Assembly (NCBI GenBank): GCA_001305115.1
Contig: BCAA01000005.1
Location: 87,888 to 151,887, forward strand
Direction: 5' to 3'
Length of the DNA stretch: 64,000 nt
Origin: Clostridia bacterium UC5.1-1E11
GTDB taxonomy: Bacteria; Bacillota; Clostridia; Oscillospirales; Acutalibacteraceae
The translations under genes and the position numbers were made by a program. Below the pieces are notes generated by a model that saw nothing but the letters and a program-made list of their open reading frames with translations, made no database searches and had not been told where the DNA came from. Of this stretch, positions 42,282 to 51,202 are shown piece by piece (positions within the stretch are counted from its first letter, which is position 1; every line of letters starts with the position of its first letter).

Positions 42282-43531
42282 ATGCAGATTGCCGGAATTA
42301 TTTGTGAATACAACCCGTTCCATTTGGGACACCTTGCCCTAGTAAAGGAAACCCGCAGGCAGGGCGCCACGCATATTGCCGCCGTTATGAGTGGAAACTA
42401 CGTGCAACGCGGTGAGCCCGCCCTCCTCGATAAACATATGCGTGCAAAGCAAGCGCTCCTTTGCGGTGTGGATCTCGTTGTGGAGCTTCCCCTTCCCTGG
42501 GCGATGGCCCCCGCAGAAAAATTTGCACAGGGCGGCGTTTTTTATTGGATTGCCTTGGGGCAGATGTCATCAGCTTCGGAAGTGAATGTGGGGATGCCGC
42601 TCGCTTGCTCTCTTTAGCGGATATCTTGCTCTCCCCTACATTTCCACCACTCCTGCATGATGAACTCGCCGCCGGTTGTACATTTGCCCGTGCACGGGAA
42701 CGCGCCGTGGAGCGATTGGCTGGTCCAGATACCGCCCAGATTCTACAAAGCCCGAACAACACGCTGGGAGTAGAATATTGCAAGGCCATCCGCACCCTAT
42801 CCTCGTCCCTGCGCGTCTTTACCATGAAGCGGATCGGCGCCGCACATGACTCTTTGGATATGAATGTACAAGCGGCCAGTGCCAGCCTGATCCGTTCTCT
42901 TACTGCTGAAAACGGGGCCTTTGCTGCCCACATGCCAACAGCGGCAGCGATGATTTTGCAAACTGAATTGGAAGCTGGACACGCTCCTGCATCCTTAACG
43001 CGGATGGAACGCGCCATTTTGGCAAAACTAAGAACCATGGAGCCAGCTGCATTCGCTTCTTTACCGGATGTCAGCGAAGGATTGGAAAACCGTTTGTACG
43101 CCGCTGTTCGAACAGCAGATTCACTTGAGACGCTCTATCAATCCGTCAAAACCAAGCGCTACCCTTTGGCAAGAATCCGCCGGCTGGTTCTCTCGGCTTT
43201 CCTGGGGATCAATCGTACCCATGCCGCAGGCCTTCCCCCGTATGTACGCATATTGGGAATGAATACGCGGGGAGCAGAAATTTTGCATGTATCAAAAATG
43301 ACCACAAAACGCCCTATCATCGCCAATTCATCGGATATTTTATCTCTTGACAATGATGCGCGAAATGTGATTGAATTAGAGAGCCAATCAACGGACGTAT
43401 ATTCCCTTTTTCTTCCAATCCCCCAGCCCTGTGGGCGAGATTGGACGGCAGGAATATGCAAGATACGGGACAATATGCAGCTTCCTTTCCAGCATGATTC
43501 CGTCTCTTTTGCGGGGCCTCCGCAAGAATAA
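42282..43531 (+). CDS. tmcAL: tRNA(Met) cytidine acetate ligase TmcAL (one frameshift)
   Basis: Formerly YlbM; uses acetate and ATP to make N4-acetylcytidine at the wobble base of elongator tRNA-Met. The nucleotidyltransferase motif [13 protein letters not shown] and the [16 protein letters not shown] segment mark it. About 416 residues after restoring one T in the run near 42540 (expected [19 protein letters not shown]). The start is ATG at 42282 after AAGGA. It lies divergent from acetate kinase, whose product acetate is its substrate. Confidence 0.9.
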
Positions 43532-43559
43532 ATTTTCATTTAAAGGACGTGTCATTCTT

Positions 43560-44490
43560 TTGGAGCTCAAGGAAATTGATTTTGAAAATTATGGAAAGTG
43601 TGTACAGCTCTCCAACGGCGTCATTGATGTTGTTGTGACCATCGATTGTGGTCCACGTATTGTACGCTTTGGGTTTGTTGGAGGCGAAAATGTTCTGTAC
43701 AACGACTTGGAGCGCAAGTATAAAATGCAGAACGCATTCATGGACGACTATTATTCCGAAGGGGCGGCGTGTTATTTCTATGGTGGACACCGATTATGGC
43801 TCGCCCCTGAGAAGATGCCGGAATCCTATTTTCCAGATAACGATCCGGTCATTTATGCATTGCTTCCGGACGGCGTGACCTTTTCCTCGGCAAAACAGAA
43901 ACAAAATGAAGTTCAAACCCGTTTGGAAATCGTTATGGGGGAAAACTCCTCTGATGTGATGCTGGTACACAGTGTCAAGAATTTTTCTAAGGATCGACAG
44001 ATGCTCTCCCTTTGGCCCATCACGATGGTTCGTGGGGGCGGTTTGGAAATTATTCCACAAAACCGCGTTAATGAGGAGGATGAACTCCCGCCGAACCGTG
44101 TTTTAACGTTTTTGGCCCTACACCGATCCGCGGGATAAACGTCTTTACATTGGAAACCGGTATATTACGATTCAGCACGATTCGTCGAACGAAAAGCCTC
44201 TTAAACTTGGCACCAATAATGCGCTCGGATGGGCCGCCTATGTAGATCGCACGTATACCCTCATCAAACGCTTTGTGCAGTCCGACGCTGCTTATCCGGA
44301 TTACGGCAGTTCTTATGAGACGTATTGCAATGGGGATTATCTTTCCATGGAAACCATGAGTCCACTTTACCAGATTGAAGCGGGCGGGGCGTTGCGCCAT
44401 GTGGAGAACCTTTCTTTGTTCCATACTTATAGTGATGTCTCCCCTACCGATGAAGATGGGATTACCCATTATATAGAAAATCTAAAATAA
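43560..44490 (+). CDS. Aldose-epimerase/DUF4380-like protein (one frameshift)
   Basis: About 310 residues with a galactose-mutarotase-type beta pattern: CGPRIVRFGFVGGENVLYND, YGGHRLWLAPE, a mid segment WPITMVRGGG, and YCNGDYLSMETMSPL near the end. Substrate unknown. One extra T near 44107 breaks it; the corrected reading is RVLTFWPYTDPRDKRLYIGN. The start is uncertain: TTG at 43560 follows AAAGGA at long spacing; the frame is open further upstream into tmcAL. It ends just before the left inverted repeat of the island. Confidence 0.65.
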
Positions 44491-44507
44491 TACGATTCTG
44501 TTGCAAA

Positions 44508-44553
44508 ATAAAACAAGCGCCGGCAAGCAAATCATCCGCCCGGATAAGGATGT
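44508..44553 (+). repeat. Left 46-bp inverted repeat of the 6.6 kb island
   Basis: Starts ATAAAACAAGCGCCGGCAA and ends CGGATAAGGATGT. The reverse complement of 51111-51156 has the same two blocks at the same distance; about 37 of 46 positions agree, the differences lying in the middle. No clear target duplication is visible outside. Confidence 0.75.
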
Positions 44554-44568
44554 ATTGTAGTTCTAGAG

Positions 44569-44604
44569 CGGCCCCAGGATGTTACGGCATCCTGGGGCCG
44601 TTTT
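44569..44604. terminator. Hairpin terminator at the left island end
   Basis: Perfect 13-bp stem CGGCCCCAGGATG/CATCCTGGGGCCG with a six-base loop, then TTTTG on the plus strand. It can also stop the minus-strand recombinase transcript. Confidence 0.85.
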
Positions 44605-44605
44605 G

Positions 44606-45682
44606 TTATGCCTGGCCGATGCAATTAAAGTAAATATTGACCTGCTGGGTATAGTGCTTTTTCTTGTACCGTCCGGAACGCTCGTGTATCTCAATTCTCT
44701 GGATAAACTCCCGCACCAGTTCCGGCGTTCGTTCCGCAATATCTGTGTACTTGTCCACCAGCTTGCGGAAGCGGTCGGCGTTCTGAAGCGTGTCCTGCCA
44801 GTTTGCAATCTCGTCTTTGAGCGTTTCTGTCTTTGCCTCCAGCTCCGCCTTTTCCAGTTTATAGCCTTTTACCAGTGTTTGAAACTGCCCGTCGGAGAGA
44901 TGTCCCAAAACCAGCTCCTCGAAGGAACGGCGGAACAGCGTTTCCAGGTCTTTCAGCCGCCGTCCTCCCTTGTCCAGTTCCCGCTGCTTGGCCGCAAGCT
45001 CCTTTTTCACTCTGCTCTGGTGGCTGCTGGTAAGCCGCTGGAACAGCTCGTCCCAATGTTCCCTCGCCTCGGCAGACACCCGCCGAATCTCGCTCAGCAC
45101 GATCTGCCGCAAGGCCGCTGTTTTGATGGTGTGGGGCGTGCAGTCCTCCTTATGGCAGTGGTACTTGCCGCAGACGAAGGTGTACTGGCTCTCGTCCCAG
45201 CTCCCGCACCGGCAAAGGTAGTACCGTGAGCCGCAGTCCGTGCAGTAAACCAGCCCGGAGAGCATATCCTGCTGTCTCATCTTGATGGGCCTCCGTTTGC
45301 CCTGCCGTACCCGCTGGACGATCTCCCAAGTGTCCAGGTCGATCAATGGCTCATGGGTTCCCCCAAAGCGGAGTATCTTGTCCGGCGGGTTCAAAAGGCT
45401 CTTTTTGTTCTTGAAGGATGGGGTATAGGTCCGGCAGTTGATGGTATTGCCGATATATTCCTCATGCTCCAGAATGCCGGCCACCGTGCTGCCGGACCGG
45501 GTGTAGGGCTTGTCCAGATTCAGAGCAGAGTTGCGGCCCCCTTTGGTGCGGTATGCGTAGGCGGTAGGGGTAAGGATCTTCTCCCGCGTAAGGATTCTGG
45601 CGAAACAGTAGGTTCTCTGCGGCTCAATCATGCCCCCTTTCTCCCGAAAACGCTGTAAGACGTTTTTTCGGGCAATCTTCAA
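44606..45682 (-). pseudogene. Large serine recombinase lacking its catalytic domain (Tn4451/TnpX-like)
   Basis: 358 residues that begin inside the recombinase domain (ARILTREKILTPTAYAYR), then GTHEPLIDLDTWEIVQ, a zinc ribbon (CTDCGSRYYLC...CGKYHCHKEDC), a coiled coil and a DUF4368-type tail ending HYTQQVNIYFNCIG. The N-terminal resolvase domain with the catalytic serine, normally about 150-200 residues, is missing, and stop codons precede the open frame, so this copy cannot recombine DNA. It marks the left end of the island as a relic of a transposon or ICE. Confidence 0.85.
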
Positions 45683-46121
45683 AAATCACACCTGTAAAAT
45701 CCGTTGAAAACACTGCTTTCAAGCGGCTATTCCTGCCTTACCCCGGAAAGCTCCTCTTTTCGGGTAAGCCCCTGTGGGGCCGGTACTGACGGCCTGCCCC
45801 GCGCCATAAGGGGAGCCTTCTTTCCGTCCGGCAAATGAAAAAGCCATACACGATCCGAAACTATCTGTTCCGGCCGTGTATGGCTTCCTGTTTTTGATCT
45901 TCCGCCGAACTGCTTTGGGATGTAGACAGAACCGTACCGTTCGGGGTATTGTTCTTCTCCCTGTCTTACAAAGAGAGTAGCGCAGGTGAAGGGATTTGTC
46001 AAGAGCACTTGCTGAAATTTCCTTTATGCGTGATGACATGAAGGCTTATGATAAAGCGCAGGATCGATTGGTTAGATCCAACTATAGGCGATGAAATATG
46101 TCCAGAAAATATTTTTTCTGC
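45683..46121. other. Gene-free stretch after the recombinase relic
   Basis: About 440 bases between the truncated recombinase and the HxlR gene. It holds a hairpin with 12-base arms AAGCCATACACG/CGTGTATGGCTT (45841-45852, 45875-45886), T-rich on both sides and so a likely bidirectional terminator. Two open frames on the minus strand (45719-46039) show no protein family I know. Probably scar DNA left by deletion of the recombinase front end. Confidence 0.5.
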
Positions 46122-46448
46122 TCAACCATTTTGCGCCTTATAGCCCTCGCCCCAGATCCACATGGCATCCAGGATTGGTTTCAGGCTTTTTCCCAAGTCG
46201 GTCAGGCTGTACTCCACCCGTGGCGGGACCTCTGCGTATACTTGGCGATTGACAAGGCCCTTTTCTTCCATATCCCGAAGCTGGGCGGTCAGAACCTTCT
46301 GCGATACGCTGCCAATGGATTTCTTTAACTCTCCAAACCGCTTTGTTCCAGGCATGAGGTCACGCAGAATCAGGACTTTCCACTTGTCTCCGATCAGCAT
46401 AAGCGTTGTTTCTACCGGGCAGGCGGGCAACTCCTTTGTTTGCTGCAT
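46122..46448 (-). CDS. HxlR-family transcriptional regulator
   Basis: About 108 residues with the family pattern CPVETTLMLIGDKWKVLILRDLMPGTKRFGELKKSI and the wing EYSLTDLGKSL. Such MarR-like factors often sense redox or electrophile stress. The start is ATG at 46448, eight bases after AAGGAAG. It is divergent from the PPOX gene and shares its promoter region, with repeats like TAGTAACTAC and ACTTAC that could be operators. Confidence 0.9.
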   Translation of the reverse strand: MQQTKELPACPVETTLMLIGDKWKVLILRDLMPGTKRFGELKKSIGSVSQKVLTAQLRDMEEKGLVNRQVYAEVPPRVEYSLTDLGKSLKPILDAMWIWGEGYKAQNG

Positions 46449-46506
46449 GGTATCACTTCCTTTCAATAGTTTCTTTTTAGTAACTACAGCACAATAAAGT
46501 GCTTAC

Positions 46507-46535
46507 TTTACAATAGATACTTACAGATTTATTAT
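46507..46535 (+). promoter_or_regulatory. Promoter of the PPOX gene and cassette
   Basis: TTTACA (46507-46512), a 17-base spacer, TATTAT (46530-46535), inside the HxlR-PPOX divergent region. Confidence 0.75.
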
Positions 46536-46597
46536 AATATTGCAAGACAAAAATTGCAATCCCCAAAACCTACATTCAAAATCAGGAGGTATTCATC

Positions 46598-46999
46598 TTG
46601 AACGAAGTCGTAAAGTTTTTGCAGGAAAATCCCGTACAGTATCTGGCTACTGTAGGCCGTGACGGCAAGGCCAAGTGCCGCCCCTTCATGTTTGCCGGTG
46701 AACTGGACGGCAAGCTGTGGTTCTGCACCAACAACCAGAAGGAAGTCTACAAAGATATGCAGGCCAACCCCAATATCGAAGTTTCCGTTTCCAGCCCGGC
46801 CTATGCGTGGATTCGTCTGAACGGCAAGGCTGTGTTTGAGAACAACATGGCTGCCAAGGCTATGTGCATCCAGAACCCCATCGTCAAGGGGCAGTACGGC
46901 GAGGCTACCAATCCTATCTTTGAGGTGTTCTACCTGAAGGATGTTCATGCAGTAATCGCCGACTTCTCCGGCAACCCGCCCAAGGAATACGACCTGTAA
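46598..46999 (+). CDS. Pyridoxamine-5'-phosphate-oxidase-like FMN protein
   Basis: 133 residues, a single split-barrel domain of the NimC/PPOX kind: YLATVGRDGKAKCRPFMFAGELDGKLWFCTNNQKEVY. It probably binds FMN and reduces a small substrate. The start is TTG at 46598, eight bases after AGGAGG. HxlR regulators commonly control such neighbours. An FMN riboswitch begins 12 bases after its stop. Confidence 0.88.
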   Translation: MNEVVKFLQENPVQYLATVGRDGKAKCRPFMFAGELDGKLWFCTNNQKEVYKDMQANPNIEVSVSSPAYAWIRLNGKAVFENNMAAKAMCIQNPIVKGQYGEATNPIFEVFYLKDVHAVIADFSGNPPKEYDL

Positions 47000-47010
47000 A
47001 CAGAACTCAA

Positions 47011-47126
47011 ATATCTTCGGGGCAAGGTGAAATTCCTGACCGGCAGTAACAGTCTGCGAACTGCAAGGGCAGCCGAAACGGTGCAATTCCGTTACCGACA
47101 GTAAAAGTCTGGACGAGAGAGGATAT
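47011..47126 (+). ncRNA. FMN riboswitch (RFN element)
   Basis: All conserved blocks are present: ATCTTCGGGGCAAGGTGAAA, TTCCTGACCGGCAGTAA, GCAAGGGCAGCCGAAACGGTG, ATTCCGTTACCGACAGTAAA and AGTCTGGACGAGAGAGGAT. The closing stem is ATATC/GATAT. It precedes ribU, so FMN should switch off riboflavin uptake. Confidence 0.96.
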
Positions 47127-47129
47127 GAC

Positions 47130-47172
47130 AAGAACAGCCCCGCAAGTGTCAGACTTCGCGGGGCTTGTTCTT
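47130..47172 (+). terminator. Terminator of the FMN riboswitch expression platform
   Basis: Arms AAGAACA-CCCCGC and GCGGGG-TTGTTCTT between riboswitch and ribU; the tail TTGTTCTT is T-rich. FMN binding should favour it. Confidence 0.8.
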
Positions 47173-47201
47173 AATCTAAATCATATCTCAATAGGAGAAT
47201 T

Positions 47202-47819
47202 ATGGAGAAAACAATTACTGTCCGAAGGAAATCATCCATCCAGAATGTGCGTATGCTCACAATGACCGCCGTACTTTCTGCCATCGCCTTTGTGCTCGCT
47301 TTTTTTGAATTTCCTGTTCCGCTGTCTCCAACCTTTGCGCGTATGGATTTGTCGGATTTGCCCGCACTGATCGGAGCTTTTGCATACGGTCCTGTATCGG
47401 GCATATTGATTGAATTTGTCAAAAACGCCTTGCAGCTGCTCACTTCCTCTACTGGTGGAATCGGTGAACTTGCGAATTTTATCATGGGAAGCAGTTTTGT
47501 GGTAACTGCCGGGCTTATCTATAAATTTCACAAAACAAAGAAAACGGCGATGCTTGCCTGCTTGATTGCCAGCATCGTTATGGGAGTTGGAGCGGCCATT
47601 GTCAACTACTTTATTCTGCTTCCCATATTTGAAGTATTTATGCCGCTCGACCAACTGATTGCTTCTTTTGGTGAGTTTATCCCATTCATCAAGACCAAAT
47701 TGGATGTTGTACTGTTCAATGCATTCCCATTTAATTTGCTGAAAGGAATTGGGATCAGCATTGTCACCATGCCGCTTTACAAACGGCTTACCCCTACCTT
47801 AAAGGGCAGGCTGAAATAG
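47202..47819 (+). CDS. ribU: Riboflavin ECF transporter substrate-binding subunit RibU
   Basis: 205 residues with five to six membrane segments and the family stretches EFPVPLSPTFARMDLSDLPALIGAFAYGP and the following EFVKNALQLLTSSTGGIGELANF. It needs the shared ECF module (EcfA, EcfA', EcfT) from elsewhere. The start is ATG at 47202 after AGGAG. Its position behind an FMN riboswitch confirms the substrate. Confidence 0.95.
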   Translation: MEKTITVRRKSSIQNVRMLTMTAVLSAIAFVLAFFEFPVPLSPTFARMDLSDLPALIGAFAYGPVSGILIEFVKNALQLLTSSTGGIGELANFIMGSSFVVTAGLIYKFHKTKKTAMLACLIASIVMGVGAAIVNYFILLPIFEVFMPLDQLIASFGEFIPFIKTKLDVVLFNAFPFNLLKGIGISIVTMPLYKRLTPTLKGRLK

Positions 47820-47829
47820 GAGGTTCCTT

Positions 47830-48450
47830 ATGCAGACAAAAGATTATTTGCAATACATCGTGGAGAAAATCCACTCCACCGTTTTTGCCACGACGGACAG
47901 CGAGGGACGACCAGTCACCTGCGCCATTGACATCATGGACTACGATGAAAACGGCCTTTACTTCCTGACTGCAAAGGGGAAGAATTTTTATAACCGTTTG
48001 AAATCCAATGAAAATATCGCATTTACCGCCATGAAGGGCGAAGATACCCTTTCCTGTGTGGCCGTGTCGGTGCAGGGTAAGGCAAAGGAAACCGGGCCGG
48101 ACAGCCTGCCCGACCTGTTCCGAAAAAATCCGTACATGGAAAAAATCTATCCCGATGTGCGCTCTCGCAGCGCCCTTACGGTTTTCAGAATTTACGAAGG
48201 GACGGGAGAATGGTTTGACCTTTCCAAACAGCCGATTGAACGCGCCAGTTTTTCCTTCGGTGGTGCGCAGACAGAGAAAACCGGCTACTTTGTGACAGAC
48301 AAGTGTATTGGCTGTAAGCTGTGCTATTCCAAGTGCCCGCAGAAGTGCATTGATATTTCGGCAAAGCCCGCCATCATCCGGCAGGAACACTGTTTGCATT
48401 GCGGGAACTGCTATGAGATCTGCCCCACAAGGGCGATTGAGCGGAGGTAA
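47830..48450 (+). CDS. PPOX-like domain fused to a 2x[4Fe-4S] ferredoxin
   Basis: 206 residues. The N-terminal split barrel (TVFATTDSEGRPVTCAIDIMDYDENGLYFLTAKG) probably binds FMN; the C-terminal ferredoxin has CIGCKLCYSKCPQKC and CLHCGNCYEICP. The pairing suggests electron flow from ferredoxin-type clusters to flavin. The start is ATG at 47830 after AGGAGG, ten bases after ribU. Together with RibU and the first PPOX protein it makes this a flavin-rich cluster. Confidence 0.88.
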   Translation: MQTKDYLQYIVEKIHSTVFATTDSEGRPVTCAIDIMDYDENGLYFLTAKGKNFYNRLKSNENIAFTAMKGEDTLSCVAVSVQGKAKETGPDSLPDLFRKNPYMEKIYPDVRSRSALTVFRIYEGTGEWFDLSKQPIERASFSFGGAQTEKTGYFVTDKCIGCKLCYSKCPQKCIDISAKPAIIRQEHCLHCGNCYEICPTRAIERR

Positions 48451-48455
48451 GACGG

Positions 48456-49229
48456 ATGACACAGGACGAAAGATTGGATTATCTGCTCCGCTATCTGCTG
48501 GCGGAACGCAAAGAATATACAGAGATTCATGTGCCGGATACTCTCTCGGAAAAGCGGCGGCTTCTGCGCAGCCTGATGAATGTACGCCCGCCTATCCCGG
48601 CAAGTGAGGATTTTCTGAATGTACAAGACGCTTACCTGCGGGAGCGTCTTGCCAAAAAGGGTGTTACAAAGCTGGCCGATCTGGCGCCGGTACAACCTGG
48701 ACTTTATCTCTGGCAGGGTGATATTACTACCCTTGCCGCTGATGCTATTGTGAATGCGGCAAATAGCCGGCTGCTGGGCTGCTTCGTCCCCTGTCACGGC
48801 TGCATCGACAACGCCATTCACACCTATGCGGGGGTACAGCTTCGTCTGGAATGTGCCCGTGTCATGGCGGGGCAGAAGAAAGAAGAACCCGCCGGCAGGG
48901 CAAAAATCACGAAAGCGTATAGCCTGCCATGCCGCTATGTACTGCACACCGTTGGCCCGATCATCTATGGAGCCGTAACAAAAAATGACCGGGAACTATT
49001 GGCAAGCTGCTACCGCACCTGTTTGGATCTGGCGGCGGAAAAAGGCCTACATAGCGTAGCCTTCTGCTGTATCTCCACTGGCGAGTTTCATTTCCCGGCT
49101 GACCTGGCCGCACAGCTCGCCATACGGACAGTCAGGGAATGGCAGCAGAAAAATCCTGATAAAATCGAGGTGATTTTCAATGTTTTCAAGGATAACGACT
49201 ATGAAATCTACAACCGACTGCTACGATAA
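48456..49229 (+). CDS. Zinc-dependent macrodomain ADP-ribosyl hydrolase
   Basis: 257 residues. An N-terminal helical extension (1-75) precedes a macrodomain with GDITTLAADAIVNAANSRLLGCF and the zinc-macro signature CF-VPCHGCIDNAIHTYAG, with C109, H114 and C116 as likely metal ligands. This subclass is known to remove ADP-ribose put on by SirTM. The start is ATG at 48456, four bases after the ferredoxin fusion. Its last 29 bases overlap the SirTM gene, as in other SirTM operons. Confidence 0.92.
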   Translation: MTQDERLDYLLRYLLAERKEYTEIHVPDTLSEKRRLLRSLMNVRPPIPASEDFLNVQDAYLRERLAKKGVTKLADLAPVQPGLYLWQGDITTLAADAIVNAANSRLLGCFVPCHGCIDNAIHTYAGVQLRLECARVMAGQKKEEPAGRAKITKAYSLPCRYVLHTVGPIIYGAVTKNDRELLASCYRTCLDLAAEKGLHSVAFCCISTGEFHFPADLAAQLAIRTVREWQQKNPDKIEVIFNVFKDNDYEIYNRLLR

Positions 49230-50091
49230 TATTACGCGGCTCAAAGAGGAACTGGACACGGCGGACGCAGTGGTGATCGGAGCCGGTTCCGGGCTTTCCG
49301 CTTCCGCCGGGTTCACCTATACCGGCGAACGCTTCCGCCAGTATTTCGGGGATTTTATTGAGAAATACGGCTTCCATGATATGTATTCCGGCGGCTTCTA
49401 TCCCTTTGACGGTCTGGAAGAACACTGGGCATATTGGAGTCGGTATATCTACATCAACCGGTATCTGGATGCCCCAAATCCGGTTTACCATGACCTCTTG
49501 AAGCTGGTGCAGGACAAAGAGTATTTTGTTCTGACCACCAATGTAGATCACTGTTTTCAGAAGGCCGGGTTTGATAAACACCGTCTGTTCTACACCCAGG
49601 GCGACTATGGCCTTTGGCAGTGTTCCAAGCCCTGCCACCAAAAGACCTATGACAACGAAGCTGTTGTCAGAAGAATGATGGCTGAACAAAAGGATATGAA
49701 AATTCCCAGTGAATTGGTGCCGCACTGTCCCCGTTGTGGTACACCTATGTCCATGAACCTGCGGGCGGACGATACCTTTGTGGAGGACGAGGGCTGGCAC
49801 GCCGCCGCCCAGCGTTATACGGATTTTCTGCGCCGTCACGAGGAGCAACATATTCTCTTTCTGGAACTGGGCGTAGGCGGCAATACACCGGCCATTATCA
49901 AATATCCATTTTGGAGGATGACCTATCAAAATCCCAAGGCGGTTTACGCTTGCGTCAACCTGTCAGAAGCATACTGCCCGAAAGAAATCCAGAAGCGGGC
50001 GATTTGCATTGACGGGGATATTGGAAAACTTTTGTGTGAACTGTGCCTTAAACCCAATGCAGCCGCTAAAAGCCAGGTATTTCACACCTAA
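49201..50091 (+). CDS. Class M sirtuin (SirTM), protein ADP-ribosyltransferase
   Basis: 296 residues. Sirtuin fold: NAD loop GAGSGLSASAGF (27-38), TTNVDH (112-117), zinc ligands CSKPC (141-145) and CPRC (176-179). The usual catalytic histidine is replaced by Q133 in YTQGDYG; N114 and Q133 are 19 residues apart, the same distance as the catalytic pair reported for staphylococcal and streptococcal SirTM. These enzymes ADP-ribosylate a lipoylated carrier (GcvH-L) rather than deacetylate. No GcvH-L or LplA2 gene is in this window. The ATG at 49201 lies inside the macrodomain gene. Confidence 0.92.
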   Translation: MKSTTDCYDNITRLKEELDTADAVVIGAGSGLSASAGFTYTGERFRQYFGDFIEKYGFHDMYSGGFYPFDGLEEHWAYWSRYIYINRYLDAPNPVYHDLLKLVQDKEYFVLTTNVDHCFQKAGFDKHRLFYTQGDYGLWQCSKPCHQKTYDNEAVVRRMMAEQKDMKIPSELVPHCPRCGTPMSMNLRADDTFVEDEGWHAAAQRYTDFLRRHEEQHILFLELGVGGNTPAIIKYPFWRMTYQNPKAVYACVNLSEAYCPKEIQKRAICIDGDIGKLLCELCLKPNAAAKSQVFHT

Positions 50092-50163
50092 AAAAGATTT
50101 TGGGCGAATATCATTGGAGATTGTGTGGGCGACATGCTTGCAGATGATTGGTTAGGTGTGTGT

Positions 50164-50582
50164 ATGGAAGAAATCATTGTGGTACGGGCAGTTGATTCGG
50201 ACGGCACTATTTTTCAGACGATTATGGCCGCATTGCACGATAAATCAGTCCAAACTGTAGAAGTATCCTCTTCCATACTATCCTTTGGCGATGTCGAACT
50301 TTATCCGGCATTTCGGCGTGTGTTAAAAGCCGGAAAAGAAATTCATTTGAACTATGGAGAATATTCCATGCTATATTGCCTTGTGAAACATTCAGGCAGA
50401 GTATTTACAAAAGATCAACTCTATGCCTCGGCTTGGGATTCAAAACGGTATTTCGGTTCCAATACAGTAGAAACACAATCTGCCGTCTGCGAAAAAAGCT
50501 GGAGCCTGATCCACGGCATCCAATATACATTAAGAAGATAATTCAGGTTGAATACAAATTCGTGCCGCCGGAGAAAGTATAA
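50164..50582 (+). CDS. Stand-alone winged-helix (OmpR/PhoB-type) regulator (one frameshift)
   Basis: About 139 residues. The C-terminal half is a Trans_reg_C winged helix: EIHLNYGEYSMLYCLVKHSGRVFTKDQLY, then after correction NTVENTICRLRKKLEPDP and YKFVPPEKV. The first 60 residues are not a receiver domain (no phospho-aspartate pattern). One A is lost near 50469; uncorrected, the frame ends at 50541. The start ATG at 50164 has only a weak site (TTAGGTG). Last plus-strand gene of the cassette, followed by a strong terminator; it may control the island. Confidence 0.75.
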
Positions 50583-50614
50583 AAATTGTCCATGAGCTGC
50601 ATTGGGAGAACAAG

Positions 50615-50655
50615 AAAATCCGGGAGAGGAATAAAATCCTCTCCCGGATTTTTTT
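50615..50655. terminator. Terminator closing the island cassette
   Basis: Stem AAAATCCGGGAGAGG and its complement (one strand extended by T) around ATAAAAT, followed by seven T on the plus strand. Confidence 0.9.
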
Positions 50656-50656
50656 G

Positions 50657-51028
50657 TCATCTTGCGGTTAATACAACCGTCTGCAATACAATCTTTTCAA
50701 CCATGCTCTTTAAGCTGTTCCAGTGGCGCGTGCGCTCCAGAATATCGCTTGTCACCGGCATGGGATCGTCAAGCAGAATCCATGGGATCAGACGCTCTAC
50801 TTGTTCTGCGGCATCTTTTTGAACCCGGTGCATCATTTCCATGAGTGATTCATTCATTTTTTTAGTGCCATATAGCGATCCGGGTGATTGTGCGCAGATA
50901 AGCGAGCGCCATCCTCCCATATCGCCCCAGCGGACGGTCATCTTCCGCACAGCTGGAATTTTAAATGTTTGGCAATAACACATCCCATCCTGCTCATGGT
51001 AGGATAAGTTAAGATTCGGCTTTTGCAT
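50657..51028 (-). CDS. TnpV-like transposon protein
   Basis: 123 residues. The pattern RWGDMGGWRSLI, PGSLYGTKKMNESL and the closing W..LKSMVEKIVLQTVVLTAR resembles TnpV, a small protein of Tn4451-type elements with no known activity. The match is by eye and not strong. The start is ATG at 51028, nine bases after GGAGG. With the recombinase relic at the other end it supports a Tn4451-like origin for the island. Confidence 0.5.
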   Translation of the reverse strand: MQKPNLNLSYHEQDGMCYCQTFKIPAVRKMTVRWGDMGGWRSLICAQSPGSLYGTKKMNESLMEMMHRVQKDAAEQVERLIPWILLDDPMPVTSDILERTRHWNSLKSMVEKIVLQTVVLTAR

Positions 51029-51110
51029 TTTTGTGTGCCTCCATTGATTTGGATTTTGTCGCAAGTCCATGAAACCAATCTGACTCACACTCTATCAAAA
51101 GTCTTTCTTA

Positions 51111-51156
51111 ACATCCTTATCCGTACGGGCCGAATGTTTGCCGGCGCTTGTTTTAT
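51111..51156 (-). repeat. Right 46-bp inverted repeat of the island
   Basis: Plus strand starts ACATCCTTATCCG and ends TTGCCGGCGCTTGTTTTAT; its reverse complement matches 44508-44553 at about 37 of 46 positions, with 19 of the outer bases and 13 of the inner bases identical. Confidence 0.75.
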
Positions 51157-51202
51157 CATTAATTCCCGTGTACCGTATACAGAAAAACCATACGATAGCT
51201 TT

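Noticed and set aside
44508..44553. attL/attR direct repeats of a serine integrase
   Set aside because: The two copies are inverted, not direct, so they cannot be att sites left by simple integration.
45727..46008. 93-residue minus-strand frame as an island gene
   Set aside because: No family match I know, no ribosome site, and it spans the 45.84 kb terminator-like hairpin.
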